Below are positions 59,862-64,000 of a stretch of 64,000 bases of DNA, piece after piece. The notes beneath the pieces were generated by a model that had not been told where the DNA came from, searched no databases, and saw nothing but the letters and a program-made list of their open reading frames with translations. Source of the stretch: Burkholderiales bacterium (GTDB taxonomy: Bacteria; Pseudomonadota; Gammaproteobacteria; Burkholderiales; Burkholderiaceae_B); contig JAJTEM010000005.1 in assembly GCA_021299735.1 (NCBI GenBank), positions 86,754-150,753 on the forward strand, written 5' to 3'. The translations under genes were made by a program, and so were the position numbers. How positions within the stretch are numbered: position 1 is the first letter of the stretch; every line of letters begins with the position of its first letter.

Positions 59862-60167
59862 TTACCAACTTGCCTTAGTGATTCCAGGAATCTCACCACG
59901 CATGGCAATTTCACGGATCTTGTTACGGGCCAAACCGAACAAACGGAATGTGCCGCGGGGACGACCAGTCAATTCGCAGCGGTTACGCTGACGAGTTGGG
60001 TTCGCATTTCTTGGCAGCGCCTGCAACTTAAGACGAGCCTCATAGCGGTCTGCTTCACTGACCGACTGATCTTTTACAATCTTGTTCAAAGCCTCACGCT
60101 TGGCCGAGTATTTCTTGACCAATGCCGCACGCTTTTTCTCACGATTAATCAAAGCTAGTTTTGCCAC
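59862..60167 (-). CDS. rpsN: 30S ribosomal protein S14
   Basis: The 101-residue protein is the long, zinc-free form: only one Cys, with [20 protein letters not shown]. It lies between rplE and rpsH. Confidence 0.98.
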   Translation of the reverse strand: MAKLALINREKKRAALVKKYSAKREALNKIVKDQSVSEADRYEARLKLQALPRNANPTRQRNRCELTGRPRGTFRLFGLARNKIREIAMRGEIPGITKASW

Positions 60168-60175
60168 GTCACACC

Positions 60176-60715
60176 TCAGTTACGGAACGGGAACTTGAAA
60201 GCGGTCAACAAAGCCTTGGCTTCATCGTTAGTACGCGCTGTCGTAGTTACGCTGATGTTAAGACCCCGAAGTGCGTCGATTTTGTCGTACTCAATTTCAG
60301 GGAAAATAATCTGTTCTTTGATGCCGATATTGTAGTTACCTCGACCGTCGAAAGACTTACCAGACACACCACGGAAGTCACGCACACGAGGAAACGCGAT
60401 TGTTACCAAACGATCGAGAAACTCATACATGCGGTCGCCGCGCAAGGTCACCATACAACCCACTGGGTAGCCCTCGCGGATCTTGAAACCAGCAATCGCC
60501 TTCTTGGCTTTTGTAACCACAGGCTTTTGGCCAGCAATTTTTGTCAAATCACCAACAGCATGCTCAATGATTTTCTTGTCGTTCACTGCCTCACCAACAC
60601 CCATATTCAGGGTAATTTTGGTAATGCGGGGCACTTCCATCACCGACTTGTAGCCAAACTGAGCAGTCAACTTGGCAACCACTTCGTTTCTATAAAATTC
60701 TTGAAAACGTGACAC
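60176..60715 (-). CDS. rplE: 50S ribosomal protein L5
   Basis: The 179-residue 5S rRNA binder has [19 protein letters not shown] and [20 protein letters not shown]. It follows rplX after ten bases. Confidence 0.98.
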   Translation of the reverse strand: MSRFQEFYRNEVVAKLTAQFGYKSVMEVPRITKITLNMGVGEAVNDKKIIEHAVGDLTKIAGQKPVVTKAKKAIAGFKIREGYPVGCMVTLRGDRMYEFLDRLVTIAFPRVRDFRGVSGKSFDGRGNYNIGIKEQIIFPEIEYDKIDALRGLNISVTTTARTNDEAKALLTAFKFPFRN

Positions 60716-60725
60716 GACGGCCCCC

Positions 60726-61040
60726 TTAGTTTGCCAACTGAGCGCCGGTTTTCACCAGAACTCGCACGGACTTACCATCAACTTCCTTAATGGCGACACG
60801 AGATGGCTTACCCGTCTCTTTGTCAAACAAGCTGACATTGGACTGGTGAATTGGCATTGTTTTATCAACAACACCACCAACATCTCCCTTCATAGGATTT
60901 GGCTTTTGATGCTTCTTAACGATGTTCACACCCTCAACAAGAAGGTACTCATCATTTACGCGGGAAAGCACAACACCCTTCTTTCCTTTGAACTTGCCGT
61001 TAAGCACCAGCACTTCATCGCCTTTGCGAATTTTGTTCAT
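60726..61040 (-). CDS. rplX: 50S ribosomal protein L24
   Basis: The 104-residue protein has the KOW motif [23 protein letters not shown] 61040 is chosen over 61076 because the family starts there and the longer frame runs into rplN. Confidence 0.97.
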   Translation of the reverse strand: MNKIRKGDEVLVLNGKFKGKKGVVLSRVNDEYLLVEGVNIVKKHQKPNPMKGDVGGVVDKTMPIHQSNVSLFDKETGKPSRVAIKEVDGKSVRVLVKTGAQLAN

Positions 61041-61047
61041 ATTTACC

Positions 61048-61416
61048 TCACAGAACTTCTGGTGCCAACGACACAATCTTCATAAACTTTTCGTTACGAA
61101 GCTCACGTGTCACCGGGCCAAAAATACGGGTACCGATGGGTTCGAGTTTTGCATTCAGCAAAACGGCTGCGTTGCTATCAAACTTGATCAACGCACCATC
61201 AGGGCGGCGAACGCCCTTAGCCGTGCGAACAACTACAGCATTGTAGATTTCACCTTTCTTGACACGACCACGCGGGGCCGCATCTTTAATGGACACTTTG
61301 ATGATGTCACCAATGGCCGCGTAACGGCGCTTGGAACCACCAAGAACCTTGATGCACATTACAGAACGCGCACCCGTGTTGTCGGCCACATCTAGCCGTG
61401 ATTGCATTTGTATCAT
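61048..61416 (-). CDS. rplN: 50S ribosomal protein L14
   Basis: The 122-residue protein has [19 protein letters not shown] and [18 protein letters not shown]. It is the first spc gene, separated from rpsQ by a 108-base gap with a hairpin. Confidence 0.98.
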   Translation of the reverse strand: MIQMQSRLDVADNTGARSVMCIKVLGGSKRRYAAIGDIIKVSIKDAAPRGRVKKGEIYNAVVVRTAKGVRRPDGALIKFDSNAAVLLNAKLEPIGTRIFGPVTRELRNEKFMKIVSLAPEVL

Positions 61417-61479
61417 GGATTGTCAAACCAACTTAATCGCTTTCGCAACCAGTTTTGGTCCCGCAAGGGTTGAAAAGAT

Positions 61480-61500
61480 AGCCTGCTATATTAGCAGGCT
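61480..61500 (-). terminator. Hairpin between S10 and spc operons
   Basis: AGCCTGCTA-TAT-TAGCAGGCT is a perfect 9-bp stem with a 3-base loop. On the minus strand it is followed by ATCTTTTC, a weak U-tract. It may be an attenuator or terminator between rpsQ and rplN, with an spc promoter nearby; I cannot locate the promoter with confidence. Confidence 0.55.
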
Positions 61501-61524
61501 TGAATTACTTGAGCAAGACAAAAA

Positions 61525-61797
61525 TCAAATGATTTTGGCTTTCTCCAACACTTTGGTAACACTCCAAGATTTAGTCTTGGAAATTGGACGACCTTCACAG
61601 ATCTCAACCAGATCACCCTCACCAACTTCATTGCTTTCGTCGTGGGCGGTGTATTTGTGAGATTTAACGATGTACTTTCCGTAAATCGGATGCTTGATAC
61701 GGTTTTCTACCATGACCACTACCGACTTGGTCATCTTGTCGCTTACAACGCGTCCAACGAGGGTACGCTTCAAACTTACTTTCGCCTCGGTGCTCAT
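61525..61797 (-). CDS. rpsQ: 30S ribosomal protein S17
   Basis: The 90-residue protein has [20 protein letters not shown] and the end block [19 protein letters not shown]. Its start overlaps the rpmC stop by four bases and it ends the S10 group. Confidence 0.98.
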   Translation of the reverse strand: MSTEAKVSLKRTLVGRVVSDKMTKSVVVMVENRIKHPIYGKYIVKSHKYTAHDESNEVGEGDLVEICEGRPISKTKSWSVTKVLEKAKII

Positions 61798-61988
61798 GCG
61801 GACCTCTTCGATTGAGTCATCACCGTCTTAACACGGGCGATGTCTTTACGTACTTTTGCCAACTGGGAGTTGTTGGTCAGCTGCTGCGTGGCAGCCTGCA
61901 TGCGCAAGGAAAACTGCGCACGCAACAACTCTTCCAACTCTTTTGTCAATTCTGCAGCGCTTTTGCTGCGCAATTCAGAAGCTTTCAT
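61794..61988 (-). CDS. rpmC: 50S ribosomal protein L29
   Basis: The 64-residue two-helix protein has [20 protein letters not shown] and [15 protein letters not shown]. It lies by the peptide exit tunnel, next to rplP by three bases. Confidence 0.98.
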   Translation of the reverse strand: MKASELRSKSAAELTKELEELLRAQFSLRMQAATQQLTNNSQLAKVRKDIARVKTVMTQSKRSA

Positions 61989-61991
61989 TGC

Positions 61992-62408
61992 TTAACTCCC
62001 AATCTGACGTGTCACGAACACGCAAGGAAGAGGCAACTTGGCAGCAGCCAAGCGGAACGCTTCACGCGCCAACTCTTCACTCACACCGTCCATTTCGTAG
62101 AGTACCTTACCAGGCTGAATTTCAGCCACATAAAACTCAACGCTACCCTTACCGTTACCCATACGAACTTCCGCGGGCTTGTTGGTAATCGGCTTGTCCG
62201 GAAACACGCGAATCCAAATCTTACCGCCACGTTTGATGTGACGAACCATGGCGCGACGAGCTGATTCAATCTGACGTGCAGTCAAACGACCACGGCCAGT
62301 AGATTTCAAACCGTAAACGCCAAAAGAAACACTTGCGCCACGAGTGGCCAGACCGGTATTGCGGCCTTTGTGTTCTTTTCTATATTTGCGACGTGATGGC
62401 TGTAACAT
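61992..62408 (-). CDS. rplP: 50S ribosomal protein L16
   Basis: The 138-residue protein has [17 protein letters not shown] and [20 protein letters not shown]. The second of two adjacent ATGs (62408) has AGGAG six bases upstream and fits the family start. Confidence 0.97.
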   Translation of the reverse strand: MLQPSRRKYRKEHKGRNTGLATRGASVSFGVYGLKSTGRGRLTARQIESARRAMVRHIKRGGKIWIRVFPDKPITNKPAEVRMGNGKGSVEFYVAEIQPGKVLYEMDGVSEELAREAFRLAAAKLPLPCVFVTRQIGS

Positions 62409-62422
62409 CATGCGCTCCTAGA

Positions 62423-63229
62423 TTACTGTTCTGAGGAAGTGCTGGCAGCGCCTTCCTCTTTGTTTGAACCACTAGCTGCTGCGCTAGCACCTTCGGGTTT
62501 ACGCGCTTTGCGTGCACCTGCTCCGGCTGGACGTGTAGAAGGACGACGGGGACGACGCTCTTCTTTTTCAGCCTCAACTGGCGCTGCGGCTACATCACCG
62601 CGGCCCAATGTATCGCCCTTGTAAACCCAGACTTTGATACCAATAATGCCGTAAGTGGTCGCGGCTTCACTAGTTGCGTAATCGATATCTGCTCTCAGGG
62701 TATGCAATGGCACACGACCTTCGCGATACCACTCGGTACGTGCGATTTCTATACCGTTCAACCGACCGGAAGACATGATCTTGATACCCTGGGCGCCCAT
62801 GCGCATTGCGTTCTGCATCGCACGCTTCATAGCACGGCGGAACATAATGCGACGCTCGAGCTGCTGAGAAATGCCATCGGCGATCAACTGTGCATCGATC
62901 TCGGGCTTACGCACTTCTTCGATGTTCACGTGAACGGGAACACCCACCAATTTTTGCAAGCTGGATTTCAAAAGTTCAATGTCTTCGCCTTTCTTGCCGA
63001 TCACCACACCAGGACGAGCCGAATAGATGGTAACGCGAGCATTCTTGGCGGGACGCTCGATGAGCACGCGACCAACCGATGCGTTTTTCAGTTTCTTCTT
63101 CAGGAAGTCACGAACCTGGATATCTTCAAGAAGCATCTTGGAGAAATCACGATTCGATGCGTACCAACGAGAAGCCCAGTTACGTGATACCGCGAGGCGA
63201 AAGCCCGTAGGGTTAATCTTCTGACCCAT
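62423..63229 (-). CDS. rpsC: 30S ribosomal protein S3
   Basis: The 268-residue protein has [12 protein letters not shown], the KH-domain [15 protein letters not shown] and [21 protein letters not shown] block (here [17 protein letters not shown]). The C-terminal 45 residues are a basic then Ala/Ser/Glu-rich extension beyond the 233 residues of the Escherichia protein, which is common in Burkholderiales. Confidence 0.97.
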   Translation of the reverse strand: MGQKINPTGFRLAVSRNWASRWYASNRDFSKMLLEDIQVRDFLKKKLKNASVGRVLIERPAKNARVTIYSARPGVVIGKKGEDIELLKSSLQKLVGVPVHVNIEEVRKPEIDAQLIADGISQQLERRIMFRRAMKRAMQNAMRMGAQGIKIMSSGRLNGIEIARTEWYREGRVPLHTLRADIDYATSEAATTYGIIGIKVWVYKGDTLGRGDVAAAPVEAEKEERRPRRPSTRPAGAGARKARKPEGASAAASGSNKEEGAASTSSEQ

Positions 63230-63238
63230 GTAACCCCC

Positions 63239-63568
63239 TTAGTTTCCAACCGTCACATAAATGTGACTGGTCTTCTTAATGATACGATTGCCACGACCTT
63301 TGGCGCGCGCAGTAAAGCGCTTCAACACAGGCCCCTCTTCCACATAAATAGTTTTTACTTTCAACTCATCAACATCGGCACCATCGTTGTGCTCAGCATT
63401 GGCAATTGCACTTTCCAATACTTTTTTCACAATCAATGCTGCTTTCTGTGGAGAGAAAGCAAGAATGTTCAAGGCTTGATCAACCTTTTTACCGCGGATC
63501 AAATCAGCGACCATGCGGCCACGCTGAGGAGACAAGCGAACACCCTTCAAAATTGCACGAGTTTCCAT
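63239..63568 (-). CDS. rplV: 50S ribosomal protein L22
   Basis: The 109-residue protein has [20 protein letters not shown] and the tunnel loop end [18 protein letters not shown]. It lies between rpsS and rpsC. Confidence 0.98.
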   Translation of the reverse strand: METRAILKGVRLSPQRGRMVADLIRGKKVDQALNILAFSPQKAALIVKKVLESAIANAEHNDGADVDELKVKTIYVEEGPVLKRFTARAKGRGNRIIKKTSHIYVTVGN

Positions 63569-63578
63569 TTCTTACCCC

Positions 63579-63854
63579 TTATCGCTTGGCCTTCTTGTCG
63601 GCCGCGTGACCCTTGAAAGTGCGCGTCAGCGCAAATTCACCGAGTTTGTGACCAACCATGTTTTCGTTGATGTACACAGGTACGTGTTGCTTACCGTTGT
63701 GCACAGCGATTGTCAGACCGATGAACTCTGGGAGTACAGTCGAGCGACGGGACCAGGTTTTAATTGGACGCTTGTCCTTGGATGCTGCGGCAGCCTCTAC
63801 TTTTTTGATCAAGTGGGCGTCGCAGAAAGGACCTTTTTTTAATGAACGAGACAT
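63579..63854 (-). CDS. rpsS: 30S ribosomal protein S19
   Basis: The 91-residue protein has [18 protein letters not shown] and the closing [19 protein letters not shown]. It follows rplB by 15 bases. Confidence 0.98.
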   Translation of the reverse strand: MSRSLKKGPFCDAHLIKKVEAAAASKDKRPIKTWSRRSTVLPEFIGLTIAVHNGKQHVPVYINENMVGHKLGEFALTRTFKGHAADKKAKR

Positions 63855-63869
63855 ATCTGTTTACCCCAC

Positions 63870-64000
63870 TTAACGCTTGTGACGACGCTGAACAATCATC
63901 GAATTGGTACGCTTGTTGTTGCGAGTGCGGTAGCCTTTTGCCGGCTGACCCCATGGGCTCACTGGCACACGGCCTTCACCGGTTTTACCCTCACCACCAC
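63870..64000 (-). CDS. rplB: 50S ribosomal protein L2, C-terminal part
   Basis: The minus-strand frame reads ...[20 protein letters not shown] and ends MIVQRRHKR, the L2 C-terminus. The gene continues past the right edge; about 43 residues are seen. Confidence 0.95.
   Translation of the reverse strand, partial: GGEGKTGEGRVPVSPWGQPAKGYRTRNNKRTNSMIVQRRHKR

Overview
The window looks like a chromosomal segment of a betaproteobacterium of order Burkholderiales. The evidence is the gene order: uvrA / MFS / ssb, gltBD, dgt-aroB-aroK-pilQPONM with ponA divergent, cyaY facing lptM-lysA, resB-ccsB with a cytochrome c4, engB-hemB, and the S10/spc/alpha ribosomal operons with rpmJ-infA placed as in this group. 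Moderate GC and family content would fit a Limnobacter-like organism, but that genus call is tentative. No tRNA, rRNA, CRISPR array, insertion sequence or phage was seen.

Layout. 1-6301: right end of an exopolysaccharide locus (flippase tail, GT4 and GT2 glycosyltransferases, a large exported protein, an FAH-family enzyme, an acyltransferase-3). 6602-13338: a possible effector-like gene, then ssb, an MFS transporter, uvrA and a MscS channel. 13429-19544: accessory island of three related unknown proteins around a zur regulator. 19649-25890: gltD and gltB. 25891-29316: REP-like palindrome, a tail-to-tail pair of paralogous unknown genes, and a decayed REP-associated transposase relative. 29328-36881: dgt, aroB, aroK and pilQPONM. 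37062-39495: ponA (PBP1A) with a frame break. 39501-41330: cyaY, lptM, lysA. 41415-48541: ccsB, resB, cytochrome c4, engB, hemB, corA. 48555-52516: an ABC exporter, cutA and dsbD in one operon. 52686-64000: ribosomal operons from rplQ back to the 3' part of rplB, all on the minus strand.

The most unusual content is a dispersed set of six unknown proteins with disordered polar N-termini or hydrophobic hairpins, placed singly or in pairs between housekeeping genes (6602-7552, 13429-14475, 14542-16764, 17334-19544, 26242-27216, 27217-28509). One looks like a pseudokinase (HGN in place of HRD). One has an ADP-ribosyltransferase-like residue pattern and an NLS-like basic tail. Two large ones carry membrane hairpins. 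One of these two has a near-consensus Fur box upstream. The other shares a perfect 15-bp Zur-type palindrome with the divergent zur gene. I read this as a metal-starvation-responsive set of candidate secreted or host/competitor-interaction proteins. No secretion machinery lies in the window, so export and function are inference.

A second notable point is ponA: its reading frame is broken between the SxN and KTG transpeptidase motifs, apparently by a short deletion. This is either a real lesion or a sequence error.
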